A DNA stretch of 64,000 nt from Rhynchopus sp. YZ270_cl-10 (GCA_964035575.1 OZ037917.1:496001-560000); one strand, 5' to 3'. Counted from the stretch's first letter, positions 41,346 through 52,042 are shown. Numbers and translations are program-made. Notes: generated by a model from the letters alone, not told the origin.

Positions 41346-42082
41346 TCACATTTTTGTCACACATTTTTCGTGTTTTTTTTCAGAAAAACACGATTTTTTT
41401 TAGGAATATTAGGAATATTATGCAATTTAGGAATATTATGCACAGGTCATCACGTTTCTAAGTCATGCCATGTATTTCCTCCGCCCCCTGAAATGTGCTG
41501 AAATCAACTTTCGGTGTCCTGCTGAGAAAATTGAGGGGTCGCAAGATATTTTTAGTGGAAAAATATCATGGTTACTGCTTACAGTAAACTGCCTCCTAAA
41601 AAGAGGCTTCGCAGAAGATGAGTCATACCTCGGGTATAAAAAAGTATAAAAAAGTCCTTTGGTCACCCCATAGTTGTACTAAAAATAGAGCTGTGGTCTG
41701 TGGATCAAGGAGGCCTGTGCAAAATTCTGGGATCTCGATGGGATCTCTCTAGTGTTAGAGGGTCCAGCCTTGTATGAGCCTCTTCCGTCTTGCATCAAGT
41801 TGGGCCCCGAAGGGACCCAGTCGAAAAGCACCCCCGAGATTTGTTTACAATGATTCTTGAATCAATGAAATACCCGAAGGTACCACCAAAATATATATCA
41901 TCAGCACCAAAGCTGAGCGAACCCTTTTCATTTTTTCGACTCGCTCGGCACAGAGGCGCATTTTTCATCGTGCGACCCCGCATTTGAAAGATTTTGCTAC
42001 CTCTGAATCGAAAACCACAAAATTTGGGGGTAAATACTTTTTTGTTCCTGACCAAAATGCTGGTAAGAAATATAAATATACC

Positions 42083-42142
42083 CAGGCGTGCCTGAGGCGT
42101 ACTTAAACGTAACTAATCCCGAGTACGCCTCAGGCACGCCTG
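42083..42142. repeat. 21-bp perfect inverted repeat
   Basis: Arms 42083-42103 and 42122-42142 (CAGGCGTGCCTGAGGCGTAC + T and reverse complement) enclose an 18-bp loop. It is followed by the palindrome GAGGCCGACTCGGCCTC and then directly by the 9-bp satellite. Confidence 0.95.
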
Positions 42143-42197
42143 AGTATTTATTTTCAGGCCTTGGCGAGGCCGACTCGGCCTCGTTGCATTGTATGAT

Positions 42198-42782
42198 ACA
42201 CAGTATACACAGTATACACAGTATACACAGTATACACAGTATACACAGTATACACAGTATACACAGTATACACAGTATACACAGTATACACAGTATACAC
42301 AGTATACACAGTATACACAGTATACACAGTATACACAGTATACACAGTATACACAGTATACACAGTATACACAGTATACACAGTATACACAGTATACACA
42401 GTATACACAGTATACACAGTATACACAGTATACACAGTATACACAGTATACACAGTATACACAGTATACACAGTATACACAGTATACACAGTATACACAG
42501 TATACACAGTATACACAGTATACACAGTATACACAGTATACACAGTATACACAGTATACACAGTATACACAGTATACACAGTATACACAGTATACACAGT
42601 ATACACAGTATACACAGTATACACAGTATACACAGTATACACAGTATACACAGTATACACAGTATACACAGTATACACAGTATACACAGTATACACAGTA
42701 TACACAGTATACACAGTATACACAGTATACACAGTATACACAGTATACACAGTATACACAGTATACACAGTATACACAGTAC
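42198..42782. repeat. 9-bp satellite, CAGTATACA unit, about 65 copies
   Basis: Perfect array of the same unit as 407-947, at 41 kb distance. It keeps all frames open, giving long false frames. Confidence 0.98.
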
Positions 42783-42784
42783 GG

Positions 42785-43700
42785 CCTTTTTTGGCCCCAA
42801 AACGGGCAAACTGAAAAAGTGGCAAGGACTTGGTACCTTGGGAGGGTACTAGGACCTGGTACCTTTTTTGAAACATGGTTCTAAGTTCCACCAAGTCCTC
42901 TAAACACCCCGAAACCGCCTGGATACCCCTCGGGATAGGTTCTGGGGTGAAAATATGTGGCTTTGGGGCCCTTTCTGGCCCCAAAATGAGTAAAAGCGGT
43001 CCAAACAGCAGGTGGTGCAGATGAAGGCCACAGTGGAGAGAACCACACGCTGCTTTTTGCACCACTTTTACCCATTCTGAGGCCAAGAAAGCCCCCAAAG
43101 CCACATATTTTCACCCCAGAACCTATCCTGAGGGGTGCCCAGGCGGTTTCGGGGTGTTTATCCACCTTAGTACGCACGCTTTTTTCTTGATTTTTTGATT
43201 TTTCTTGAAAATCTTGGTTTTCCTGTAGGTGTGCTATTTCTATTGGCACTATATTGGCACTCGGGTTGGGAGGGGAACAGTGATGGAACACAACGCATTT
43301 TTGACCCAAAAAACATGGTACTCCACCTATTTTGAGGTCGGGGAATCAATTCCGTGGTGATTTTTGGACATTGGAGACGTTCTGGCGGTCTTATTGGGGG
43401 TGTTGGTGCTCATGACAAGGCAAAAAGCAAGCGTTTTTAAATAAACAATGGAGCGTTGGGTGTGTCAAATATCTCTGAGACGCCTCTGGGGACTAGAAAA
43501 GCCCTCAAAGCCACATACTTTCACCCCAGAACCTATCCCGAGGGGTACCCAGGCGGTTTCGGGGTGTTTAGAGGGACTGGTGAAACTTAGAACCATGTTT
43601 TAAAAAGGGTACCAGGTCCTAGTACCCTCCCAAGGTACCAAGTCCTTGCCACTTTTTTTTTTATTTTCAGTTTGCCTGTTGTGGGGCCAAAAAAGGGTCG
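42785..43700. repeat. Foldback element, about 190-bp arms
   Basis: The left arm (about 42785-42975) is the reverse complement of about 43505-43697: landmarks are GGCAAGGACTTGGTACCTTG, AACATGGTTCTAAGTT, GAAACCGCCTGG and TGGGGTGAAAATATGTGGC. Part of the arm occurs a third time at about 43090-43160 in the same sense as the right arm. The loop is about 530 bp. Its left end abuts the 9-bp satellite. Confidence 0.9.
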
Positions 43701-44317
43701 GTTGGGGTCAAAACAGGGCGAGGGGGTATTTTTTGGGTGGTGTGGGTGGGAATATATGGTCAAAATCACTTTGAAATGCATTTTTGTCAAAAAGAAAAAA
43801 ACACGTGATTATGACAGCTTTTGATACCCCCTACCCCCCCCCATATTCGACCATCATCCCACGATTTCCCAAAAACCCAAAAGTTAGCGTCAGGCCTGAT
43901 GACATCCGTTGAAAGTAAAAAAGAGGCTTCCCAAAAGGAAAAAAAAAAAACGCAAAAATATCGTTAACACCAAAACGACTGCACTATAAACACCTTTTTC
44001 TTTTTAGCGAAGTAGGAAGTAGAAAGCCTACCCCATTTTCAAATTTTATTTTGGTTATTTTGAAACACTGATTGTGTATGGTGGCACCCCCCCAAGGGTC
44101 TACACAATCTTTCTCTTTCTATTAGCAAAGGACAAATACCTCTCATTTCTCCACGACACACTTAGGGTGAATTATTACAAATGGTGACACCCTAGGCGCG
44201 GGATCAAGGCAAGAAAAGCGAGGGTGGAAGCGGGGGGGTTGAAAGGTGGGGGGGGAGAGGGAATCAGAACGGCTCAGAGAGTCGTACCATATGTACCGTT
44301 TTTTCCGGGTGTCGGTG

Positions 44318-44362
44318 GGCTGTAACTGGGCGTAATTGGGTGAAATTGGGCAAAAATGCCGT
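44318..44362 (+). repeat. Short TAATTGGG minisatellite
   Basis: Irregular repeats of GGGCGTAATT / GGGTGAAATT. A longer array of the same type is at 45535-45625. Confidence 0.7.
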
Positions 44363-44589
44363 TTTTTGCCGTTTTTTGCACTTTTGACTTGCTTTTCGGT
44401 CCCCACACCCCCAATTTTTCCCACTTATGTGCTGTTTCCCTACAAATCAATATAAAATCGAAAACGGCGATGAAAAAGATGCCTTGGTAAGTGGTCATAA
44501 ATGCTGCACCTAATGCGAGAATGGAGGACACATCGTACCGTTTCCCCCAATTGACCTGCAAGAAATGGCGTAAACCCGCTGCATTTAAA

Positions 44590-44996
44590 CACCGGCATTT
44601 GCATTTTCGGAATCCGTGCGGCCAGTGGTGGGGTCAATTTGACGAAATGGACAAGTTCTCGTTTTTGGTCAATTTCCTCACAGTACACAGTACACAGTAC
44701 ACAGTACACAGTACACAGTACACAGTACACAGTACACAGTACACAGTACACAGTACACAGTACACAGTACACAGTACACAGTACACAGTACACAGTACAC
44801 AGTACACAGTACACAGTACACAGTACACAGTACACAGTACACAGTACACAGTACACAGTACACAGTACACAGTACACAGTACACAGTACACAGTACACAG
44901 TACACAGTACACAGTACACAGTACACAGTACACAGTACACAGTACACAGTACACAGTACACAGTACACAGTACACAGTACACAGTACACAGTACAC
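44590..44996 (+). repeat. Module plus 7-bp satellite, CAGTACA, about 45 copies
   Basis: 44590-44679 matches 37600-37683 nearly base for base (GGCATTTGCATTT, GGAATCCGT, GGCCAGTGGTGGGGTCAATT, AAATGGAC, AGTTCTCGTTTTTGGTCAAT). In one place this module leads into a 5-bp array, here into a perfect 7-bp array (44680-44996). Confidence 0.95.
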
Positions 44997-45075
44997 CTGA
45001 TTGCCAACTTCCGAAAACCATCACCTGTACCGATACACACACTCCACGGTCAAAAATAGTGTTATTTTGGAGTAA

Positions 45076-45184
45076 ACGCCAGGTGGTCTGAAGAGTGATC
45101 TGACCACATTCTCCAGGTATAACAAATGCTCAAACAATGCATTGTCGAAGGAATTTTGTACTTTTGACCACCACAGATTACATG
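45076..45184 (+). repeat. Dispersed module beside satellite, copy 2
   Basis: Inverted relative of 280-390 (see that entry), lying about 80 bp after the 7-bp satellite. Confidence 0.8.
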
Positions 45185-45534
45185 TGTTTTTACCGGTTTT
45201 TTATGTGCTGATGTGTGCTGGGAAGCATGCCACCAGTGTTACAATTTTACAAGGTAAAAATGACCTATGTACGTATGTGAGGAAGAAGGCTGAGTGGGCA
45301 TGTAATGCCACAAAATATATGGGAGGCATGCAGTCCCCTGTCCGGTTACCAAAACCCGCCCGTCATAGGCGTTCCCACTTTTCGGTGCCACACCCGAAAA
45401 GCGGGTGTCGTCACACCCTCTAGTTGAGTATCCCGTTTGACCCGCTCAGAGGCTCGACCCCACCGTGTGAGCAAGCAAAACAGGTCACCCCTGGTAAGCC
45501 CCCCTCAAAAACACCTGAGTTGTACTAGTGGTGT

Positions 45535-45625
45535 GACTGGGTGTAATTGGTTGTAATTGGGCGTAATTGGGCAAAATTGGGCTGTACTTGGGTATAATTG
45601 GGTATAATTGGGCATAATTGACCCC
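45535..45625 (+). repeat. TAATTGGG minisatellite, about nine units
   Basis: Units of about 10 bp such as GGTGTAATTG, GGCGTAATTG and GGTATAATTG in a row, with small variation. Confidence 0.85.
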
Positions 45626-45721
45626 AGGTGGGTCCAGACGGGCTCTGTTGGGTCCGGTTGGGTGGGTGAAAAAACGGTACACCATAGCTTTAAAAAAAAA
45701 AAAACGATTTCAAAAACATAA

Positions 45722-45766
45722 TCTTACAAGATGACCCCCAAGCCTTAGTGCTTGGTCACCTTTTTG
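45722..45766 (+). repeat. Family A hairpin
   Basis: TCTTACAAGATGACCCCCAA, GCCTTAGTGCTTGGTCACC. Lies 170 bp beyond the stop of the aminotransferase gene. Confidence 0.75.
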
Positions 45767-45936
45767 AAAATACGTTGGATTATCGTTGGCCATTATTTTC
45801 CCCAAAAAAAGGAGGAATTTTTTTTGAAAGGATGTACCTTTGTTTACCACTAATCGTTTTTCGTGAAGGAAACGAAAAGGGGGAAAAATGTCGCACAAAA
45901 TCTCCAAAAAAAAAAATGCACTTCAACAAAAAAAAA

Positions 45937-47350
45937 TTATGCTTCGGAGGCAATCACCTTGAGGCTGTCACCCAAGGCTTCAAGGAAGACGTGCGCGTCG
46001 TCTTCTGTCATGCACATAGGTGGAGCCATGCGTACAACACTGCCGTATGGTCCTCCTTTTCCGACCAGGACGTGACGTTCTTTCATGAGCTCCGTGATTT
46101 GGAGTGCAATGCTTGGTTCTGGGGTTTTGCATTCTTTTGACTTCACCACTTCGAATGCGATAAGCAGCCCTGACCCACGCACCTGCCCCAGGAAGGGGTA
46201 CTGCTCCGCAAAGCGCCGCATGCCAGCAAGCATCACATTGCCGACACGAAGTGCATTCTCCTGGAGGCCATCCTCATCGATGACGCGAAGCACCGTCTTC
46301 GCCGCCTCCATGCACACTGCGTTGCCACCGAAGGTGTTGAAGTAGAGTGTATCCGTCATTTTCTCCGCCACCTTCCGCTTTGTGGCGACAACTCCGACGG
46401 GGAATCCGTTTGCAACGCTCTTTGCGCAGACCACCATATCAGGGTCGACACCGGCCATCTCGAACCCCCAGTAGTGTGTTCCAAGCCGTCCGAAGCCACA
46501 TTGCACTTCATCAGAGACGCAGAGACCGCCATGTTCACGGACCACCTTGTAGGCCTCTTCCAGGTAGCCTGGGATGAGCTCGACTGCACCTGAGTATCCC
46601 TGCATGGGCTCTGCGAAGAAAGCTGCAATGTTGCCGCCCGTCTCGCAGGCGATGGTCTCCCGCATGTCGTCAATGTACTTCGGCAGGTCCGCCGTGGTCG
46701 TGCCAAAGCGTCCTCGGTAGGTAGAAGGGACAGGAACACGGATGATTCCTGTGGGAGAATGTGATTGTTATTTCATATACATTCTTTTCTTTACGAAAAA
46801 GAATGCAAAACGGGGGGTGATTGTGAAAAAAAAAAATGGATAGGGAGATAAACATACCTGGTGGAGGTGGAATGGAATGCTTCCACTTTGGAACGGAGAC
46901 GAGCCCTCTCGACCCCTCTGTGCATCCGTGGTAGCCGTGTCGGAGGGACATCAGAACGTAGTTCTTTGTTGCGACGCGGGCTTGGAGGGCGGCGAAGTCG
47001 TTTGCCTCTGAACCGCTGTTGACGAGGTGGACGACCCAATCATCGGGGTTGGGGAGTTTGTTTGCAAGCGTTTCGCAGAAGTCGACAATGGACTCTGTCA
47101 GAAACAGTGTGGAGGTGTGGGTCAACGTGGCTGTCTGCCGGGCAACGGCTTTTGTCAACTCCGGGTGCGAATGCCCGATCGACACCGTCGCCACCCCGCC
47201 AAACAGATCCAAATACCGCACGTTCTCCTCATCATACAGGTACTGCATCTCCCCTTTGGTCACCATCATTGGCTTTGCATAGTTTGTTTTGTGCACAGGG
47301 TGGAGGTACTTCTGTCGCCTCGCAAGCAAGCTGCTGTACTTCGCAGACAT
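45937..47350 (-). CDS. AGXT2-type class III aminotransferase, two exons
   Basis: Exon 1 47350-46858 and exon 2 46748-45937 join in frame to 434 residues across a 109-nt intron (GTATG...CCCACAG, phase 1 in a Gly codon). This is a PLP-dependent omega-aminotransferase of the alanine-glyoxylate aminotransferase 2 group. Motifs: VNSGSEANDFA (cofactor phosphate), RHGYHG, FAEPMQG, the cofactor-pyridine Asp D244 in VSDEVQCGFGR, and the Schiff-base lysine K274 in CAKSVANGFPVG. Animal AGXT2 moves amino groups between alanine or beta-aminoisobutyrate and glyoxylate or pyruvate in mitochondria. The N-terminus is basic (SSLLARRQKYLHPVHK) and might target mitochondria, but overlaps the usual family start. 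Confidence 0.95.
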
Positions 47351-47534
47351 AGAAAAGATTTAAGAGTAAAGAGACGGCTTTGCTAAGGTAGGGGTATGGT
47401 GCGACAAATGTGTATTCTGATGAGAGAAAAATGGGTAAAAATAGAGGAGTGAGTGAGGGTGAAGGTGGATTGCAAATGGGAGCGTTTTCTTGTTATCGTT
47501 GGAAAAATGCGTTTAGAAAAAGACAAAAAACAAA

Positions 47535-47585
47535 GAGAAACTGTGCAAAACGCCTCACCGTTCATCGGCGGACGCAGGGTGCTGG
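47535..47585 (+). repeat. Family B element
   Basis: AACTGTGCAAAACGCCTCAC, CGTTCATCGGCGGACGCAGG. One of the clearest B copies, in the short gap between the aminotransferase and FkbM genes. Confidence 0.8.
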
Positions 47586-47639
47586 AAAAAAAATGCCAGA
47601 TTTTGTAAAAAAACCAGATTCAAAAAAAAATATTATGAT

Positions 47640-49112
47640 TTAGACACATCCCGCAAGGTTTTCGACAACGAGAAAGGAGAGGAATGTGAAGGCGGTGGCT
47701 GCGAGGCGTTTCTTTATAGTGTTCCACATGGTCGCACCTGCGAAGCAGACGAGGATGAAGGACAGCCGCCCCACACCATCGTTGAGACGGCACACCGACG
47801 GCTTTGGGAGGAGCACGCTGCTTACTGTTACGCTCACACCACCACCACTACCACCACCACCACCCCCACCACTCTTCCCCGCACACTCCCCAACACAGAT
47901 GCTATGCATCGGGTGCTTGGTCACATTGAACAACGTTAAACTCGAATTATCCACAAACGAATACACAGTGCTCTCCACCCCAGCAACCTCCACGATCTTA
48001 GTCCCTGTGAGGTACCCGGTGTCAACGCAGTTGCGGAAGTGCACCGTGCAGGGTGTGTCGGTGTCCTGGCAGAACCCGAGCACCATGCGACGGTCTCCCG
48101 AGTAGCAGTCGAATGTGAGAGAAGCCTGCTTCGGCGCAGTGAGGAAGGTTGTACCAAAGGTGGATGCATAGCATTGCGCTTTGATCTGGTTTTGGTGGAA
48201 CCAGACAGGGATTTTGACTCGCATAGTACCTTTCTTGTGTTTGACCTTTTGGCGGTAGAAAGTGCGCACATGAAAACAGTCTTCCAAAGTCTCTGTATGA
48301 TTTTGGTCGTCATTGAGCAGACCCTGCGAAGCTGCGCTTTGGAAAATATTCGCATAGTGGATCAACCCAGCGTTGTTCCATTCTTCAATTTCGGGCGGAA
48401 TCCGTAGTGCGCCGAAAGGGAAAGAAACTTTGATTGCAAAACCACGGCGTTCATCGTAAAAGACCTGATTGAACCCTACGGGGCCTGCTTTGGTGTAACC
48501 AACTGATTGTAAAATCTCGTCAACTTCGTGGCGGAAATTTTCCACAATGATGACCTCCGGTCTGCACACCTCCCATTTATTGCCTTTCAACACCGAAAGC
48601 TCCAAACCCTCCACATCCAGGGAGAGAAGTGATACGTTGTTACGCAGCATTTTGCAGGCAGAGGCGAGAGACACAGTTTGCACCACAGTTTGGTGCTGGG
48701 ACAGTGGACTCCCTTCGTTGGCAGAGGTACTGCTTTTTTCGCCTTCAGTGTTCAGTACCACTTCTACTCCGCTTTGTTCTCCTGCGGCAAGTCTCAAGGA
48801 GATGTCTTCCCTTCGTGCTCGATGATGTGTCGACCAAAACTGTGCTTGAGGTTCTACAACCACCCCAGCCCATCCTTTGTTATGAAAGAGCATGGAATTG
48901 CTGTGGTGATACGCATGGTTCCCGCCAATGTCAATGAAAGTCCCGTCGTCGCGTCCACGAAAGAAAAGTCGGTCGATGATCACGTCATCATAGTGGGTGC
49001 CGAATCCGACGTTCTGGAGGTGTGAAGAACGCCCCAAGGCGGAGGGGAGAAGAAGAAGAAGTGAGCAGAAAGCGTGCACAACACAGCGTGCGGTCGGTGA
49101 AGATCGTGGCAT
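47640..49112 (-). CDS. FkbM-type methyltransferase, secretory
   Basis: 490 residues, single exon. Residues 1-27 are a signal peptide. About 30-240 is an FkbM-family SAM-dependent methyltransferase: GTFIDIGGNHAYHHSN (SAM loop), GVVVEPQ, VSLLSLDVEGLELSVLKG and PEVIIVENF. Members methylate hydroxyls of sugars or natural products. Residues about 240-430 form a second part with many Cys and aromatic residues and N-glycosylation-like sites, not recognised. A Gly run precedes two hydrophobic stretches at the C-terminus, likely membrane anchors. Signal peptide and anchor put the enzyme in the secretory pathway, where a glycan-modifying role is plausible. Upstream, a T tract then ACCAAG at 49127 could be a splice acceptor. 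Confidence 0.88.
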   Translation of the reverse strand: MPRSSPTARCVVHAFCSLLLLLPSALGRSSHLQNVGFGTHYDDVIIDRLFFRGRDDGTFIDIGGNHAYHHSNSMLFHNKGWAGVVVEPQAQFWSTHHRARREDISLRLAAGEQSGVEVVLNTEGEKSSTSANEGSPLSQHQTVVQTVSLASACKMLRNNVSLLSLDVEGLELSVLKGNKWEVCRPEVIIVENFRHEVDEILQSVGYTKAGPVGFNQVFYDERRGFAIKVSFPFGALRIPPEIEEWNNAGLIHYANIFQSAASQGLLNDDQNHTETLEDCFHVRTFYRQKVKHKKGTMRVKIPVWFHQNQIKAQCYASTFGTTFLTAPKQASLTFDCYSGDRRMVLGFCQDTDTPCTVHFRNCVDTGYLTGTKIVEVAGVESTVYSFVDNSSLTLFNVTKHPMHSICVGECAGKSGGGGGGGSGGGVSVTVSSVLLPKPSVCRLNDGVGRLSFILVCFAGATMWNTIKKRLAATAFTFLSFLVVENLAGCV

Positions 49113-49539
49113 GGGGAGGGGTTCTTGGTAAAAAAAAAAAAGATGGGTTTAAATGTGTAAATATAACAAAAACAGCTTGGTGTCTCTCTGGTTAATGGTG
49201 AGGGAGAGGATGGAGGAAGGAGGAGGTGCATCTCAGCTGTATGAAAATATGAGGAATGCAAACAAAAAAACGCAACAATATGTGGGGGGAAAAAAACAAA
49301 CTGTACTCTGCTTTTGTTCTCCCCCCTCTGTCCCATATTTTAGTCAGTTACATGAATTAGAATATTCCCCTACGATTGCCCGAATGATATTATCCGAACA
49401 GAAAAGGGTAACACCAGACCTTTTTTTGCATTGACAGATTGCCCACCCGAAGTAGGTCCTTTTTGTGCACAGCGTTGCCCGAAGGCATTGTACTATTTAA
49501 GATGTAGACGCAGATCGTCAACTCTAGAAACATAGCTAG

Positions 49540-49990
49540 AGAATGCGCATCATGCGCATGATGCGCATAATGCGCATAATGCGCATTATGCGCATAATTG
49601 TGTTATGCGCATGTTTTTTGTGTGTTTTTTTTATGTCATGCGCATACAAAAAAACAAAAGTGGATGCGCATATTTTTTTGTGTTTTTCTTCATGCGCATG
49701 TCTTTTTGTGTTTTTTTGGTATGCGCATAACACATATGTGTGATGCGCATACCAAAAAAACACAAAAAAACATGCGCATTTTAGAAAAACACACAAAAAA
49801 ATATGCGCATCAGAATGCGCATAATGCGCATGACGCGCAAAATTTTGTGTGTTTTTCTAAATGCGCATATTTTTTTGCTGTTTTTTTTTAATGCGCAAAA
49901 TTTTGTGTTTTTCTCTTAGAAAAAACACAAAAAAATATGCGCATGACAATTTGTGTTTTTTACACAATTTGCGCATGATGCGCATTCTGT
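49540..49990. repeat. ATGCGCAT palindrome cluster, large foldback
   Basis: More than 20 copies of the self-complementary octamer ATGCGCAT (or close variants) within 450 bp. Spacers left of about 49735 are T-rich (TTTTTGTGTTTTT) and right of it A-rich (AAAAACACAAAAA); the spacer GTCTTTTTGTGTTTTTTTGG is mirrored by ACCAAAAAAACACAAAAAAA, so the whole block is an imperfect giant palindrome centred near ACACATATGTGT. Confidence 0.9.
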
Positions 49991-50020
49991 ATCTATGTAG
50001 AAATTAACTTTTTTTTTTGT

Positions 50021-50074
50021 TTTGAAACTTTTGTTGTATTAGTGCAGACACCCCGAGGATGCACTCCACTATAC
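50021..50074 (+). repeat. Family C element
   Basis: TTTGAAACTTTTGTTGTATT, AGTGCAGACACCCCGAGGAT, GCACTCCACTATAC. Confidence 0.85.
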
Positions 50075-50542
50075 TAAAACACTATTTTTTCTTTTTTTCG
50101 AATAAGCCTTGTCAGGCCTTATCTATAGAATACACGTTTGAATTGGATCTCAAGGAAGGGGGGATCCTATGACTTTCCTGCAGGGTTTTTGTAGTCGCAA
50201 AAAAGAGAAAAAAAAAAGTAGGGAAAAGAAGCAAGAAAAAGAAGGGGGAAAAAAAAAACGTTGCCCTGGTTGGAAAAAATTTTACTGCAGTACTACACCC
50301 TTTTTCTTCTTCATGTGTCGATAATCGACGACCGAAGAGTCTCTTTTTTTTTCGGAACACTTTTTGTTTTGGTTGGGTAATAGACAGGAACGCGTCCTGC
50401 CACTGCTTTTTTTAGGGGGTTTTCTGAAAAGTAAGTTTTTTTTTTCGGTTTTTTTTTCTGGTATTTTTTTTTTAGAATCAACGATCACCATTTTTGGGGT
50501 CCCGCTCTCCCTCTCTTCTCTCTGCGTCCCCTCTTCTTTCCT

Positions 50543-51121
50543 CTACACAAAGTTGAACGAGTAGGGAAGGTTTCCGGTCAGCATTTCGAAGGCGAGACGC
50601 TGGTCGGAGATGACGGAGTGTGTTGGGTAGATGAATGTGGCGGGGATGTTGTGCTCGAATCGGAAGTGTCCGACCCACGCGAACGCGTATGCTGGGACGA
50701 GCGCTACGAAAGGCGTCCATGCAGGGACGTCCATGAGCTTCGTGAAGACCATCATCGCAACCACCACGCTGGCAGCCTCAATCCTGCCGTTCTCCTCTCC
50801 AATGGTGAGCTGGTGCACAATAAGCCCGGTGGTCAGCGACAGACACACCCACGCAATGGTCTTGTGGATGCTCTGGATGCCCCACACAAAGAGCACCATA
50901 AACGCAATACCGGTCCCCATGATGTGCAGCGCACGGTTCTGCTCGTTGGAGTGCTGCGACAAATAGAACTCCCAGTACTCGCCATGTGTCTTGTACGGCT
51001 TGGTCTCAGCGCGCGGTCCGGTGATGCTTGGGATCCATGACAAATCCTCGCTCAGTACATAGGCAAATGCAAGCACCGAGAAGATGGCAATGACCACCTC
51101 CAGAACGGTATCTCTTCCCAT
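50543..51121 (-). CDS. Mpo1-like 2-hydroxy fatty acid dioxygenase (DUF962)
   Basis: 192 residues with about four hydrophobic helices. The family signature is complete: FYLSQHSNEQNRALHIMG near residue 55, then PAYAFAWVGHFRFEHNIPAT and YPTHSVISD. The conserved His residues (H57, H66 and the His of GHFRFEHN) are the iron ligands proposed for yeast Mpo1, an ER enzyme that shortens 2-hydroxy fatty acids in phytosphingosine breakdown. An N-terminal helix and a linker of about 30 residues precede the domain, so the protein is a little longer at the front than the core family. Single exon. Confidence 0.93.
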   Translation of the reverse strand: MGRDTVLEVVIAIFSVLAFAYVLSEDLSWIPSITGPRAETKPYKTHGEYWEFYLSQHSNEQNRALHIMGTGIAFMVLFVWGIQSIHKTIAWVCLSLTTGLIVHQLTIGEENGRIEAASVVVAMMVFTKLMDVPAWTPFVALVPAYAFAWVGHFRFEHNIPATFIYPTHSVISDQRLAFEMLTGNLPYSFNFV

Positions 51122-51748
51122 TGTGCTGTGTTGTGTCTGTTCGGGGGTGGGTTGAGTACTAAGTAAAGGAAACCAAAGAAAAGCCTATAAGATGAACCTA
51201 AGCCTCTCTGTGCTTAGCCTTATAAACAAAGAGTAGTTGAAACGTACTGAAAACACAGCTTTTGCGAAGGGTAGGACATTCGAGCGTCCCGTACCGTAAG
51301 AGAACAGAGGCGGTTCACAAACCCGCTCGCAATCAGCGCGCAATCAATAATAGACATGATACGATCACCTCCTCCTAACCATGTACGATCCCATCTTAAG
51401 ATGGAGTTGTAATCTTTCAGCACAAAGAAAAAGTTGTTTTAAACAGAGGATGGGAGAGGAGACCAAGAAAAGGGAAAACGGCGCAATCTTTTTTTTATAA
51501 TCCATGTATTAGAACATGAGCCAACAAACACAAGGCGTATGGGGGGGAGTCAACACCTTCATTTGCCGGCCTATGGGGGTGGTTTTGTCATTGTCCAAGA
51601 GACCTAAAAAAGATGCAAGAATTTGCATTTTTTTCTTGGTTCAAAGACATGAAACTATAGAGGGGGGAGTACAACAATGCAACATCTGCAGAAAAAGGGT
51701 TGGCTTTTGGGACAGCCTAATTGGTTCACCTTTTTAGAACCTCGCCTT
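51122..51748. other. Gap with an A+E composite
   Basis: Contains the composite at 51183-51345 and otherwise unstructured sequence. Confidence 0.6.
51183..51345 (+). repeat. Composite of elements A and E
   Basis: A (51183-51228): CCTATAAGATGAACCTAAGC, then GCTTAGCCTTATAA. E (51228-51345): GTAGTTGAAACGTACTG, ACCGTAAGAGAAC, AGGCGGTTCACAA, CCGCTC. This is the best full A-E pair. Confidence 0.85.
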
Positions 51749-52042
51749 TCAGTAGTAGTAAGGGGAGGCAAGGCGGGCACGGCGGACGGAGGCGGAGATC
51801 GCAGCGTCGGTGTGTGCGTTTGCGATGGCGATCTCGGTCGCAGCGCTGGTGTACGACGGCACGTAGGCACGGGGCGAGATGGCGGACGCGTACGCAAGGT
51901 TCGCGTTCGCCTGCGCCACAGCAACATCAACAGAGCTCACAGCCGGCACATATGGCAGGGGTGCCACGGAGTACGGCGACACATACGGCGACAGAGGCAC
52001 AGTCGGCACAATCGGTGCGGCGTAGTGCGGGTAGTACGACAT
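51749..52042 (-). CDS. Tiny Ala/Pro/Tyr-rich protein
   Basis: 97 residues, opening SYYPHYAAPIVP and ending ARLASPYYY. The middle (VDVAVAQANANLAYASAIS and TSAATEIAIANAHTDAAIS) is an Ala/Asn/Ile-rich repeat-like stretch of about two related units. No signal peptide, no Cys, no known domain. Codon use looks like the neighbours and the start sits in a clean context downstream of a C-rich tract, which is why I keep it. It could be a structural or adhesive peptide. Confidence 0.6.
   Translation of the reverse strand: MSYYPHYAAPIVPTVPLSPYVSPYSVAPLPYVPAVSSVDVAVAQANANLAYASAISPRAYVPSYTSAATEIAIANAHTDAAISASVRRARLASPYYY

Larger units (their letters stand above)
39882..45936. other. 6-kb repeat island without genes
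   Basis: No believable gene. From left to right: A/G-rich spacer with a C run (40138-40152), a 378-bp tandem duplication, a 21-bp inverted repeat, a 9-bp satellite, a foldback structure, TAATTGGG-type minisatellites, a 7-bp satellite with its module flanks, and a family A hairpin. 41360-42060 and 43710-44300 show no structure I could name. Confidence 0.75.
49113..50542. other. Gap holding a long palindromic cluster
   Basis: No gene. 49540-49990 is the ATGCGCAT cluster and 50021-50074 a family C element; the rest is low-complexity A/T. Confidence 0.7.
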
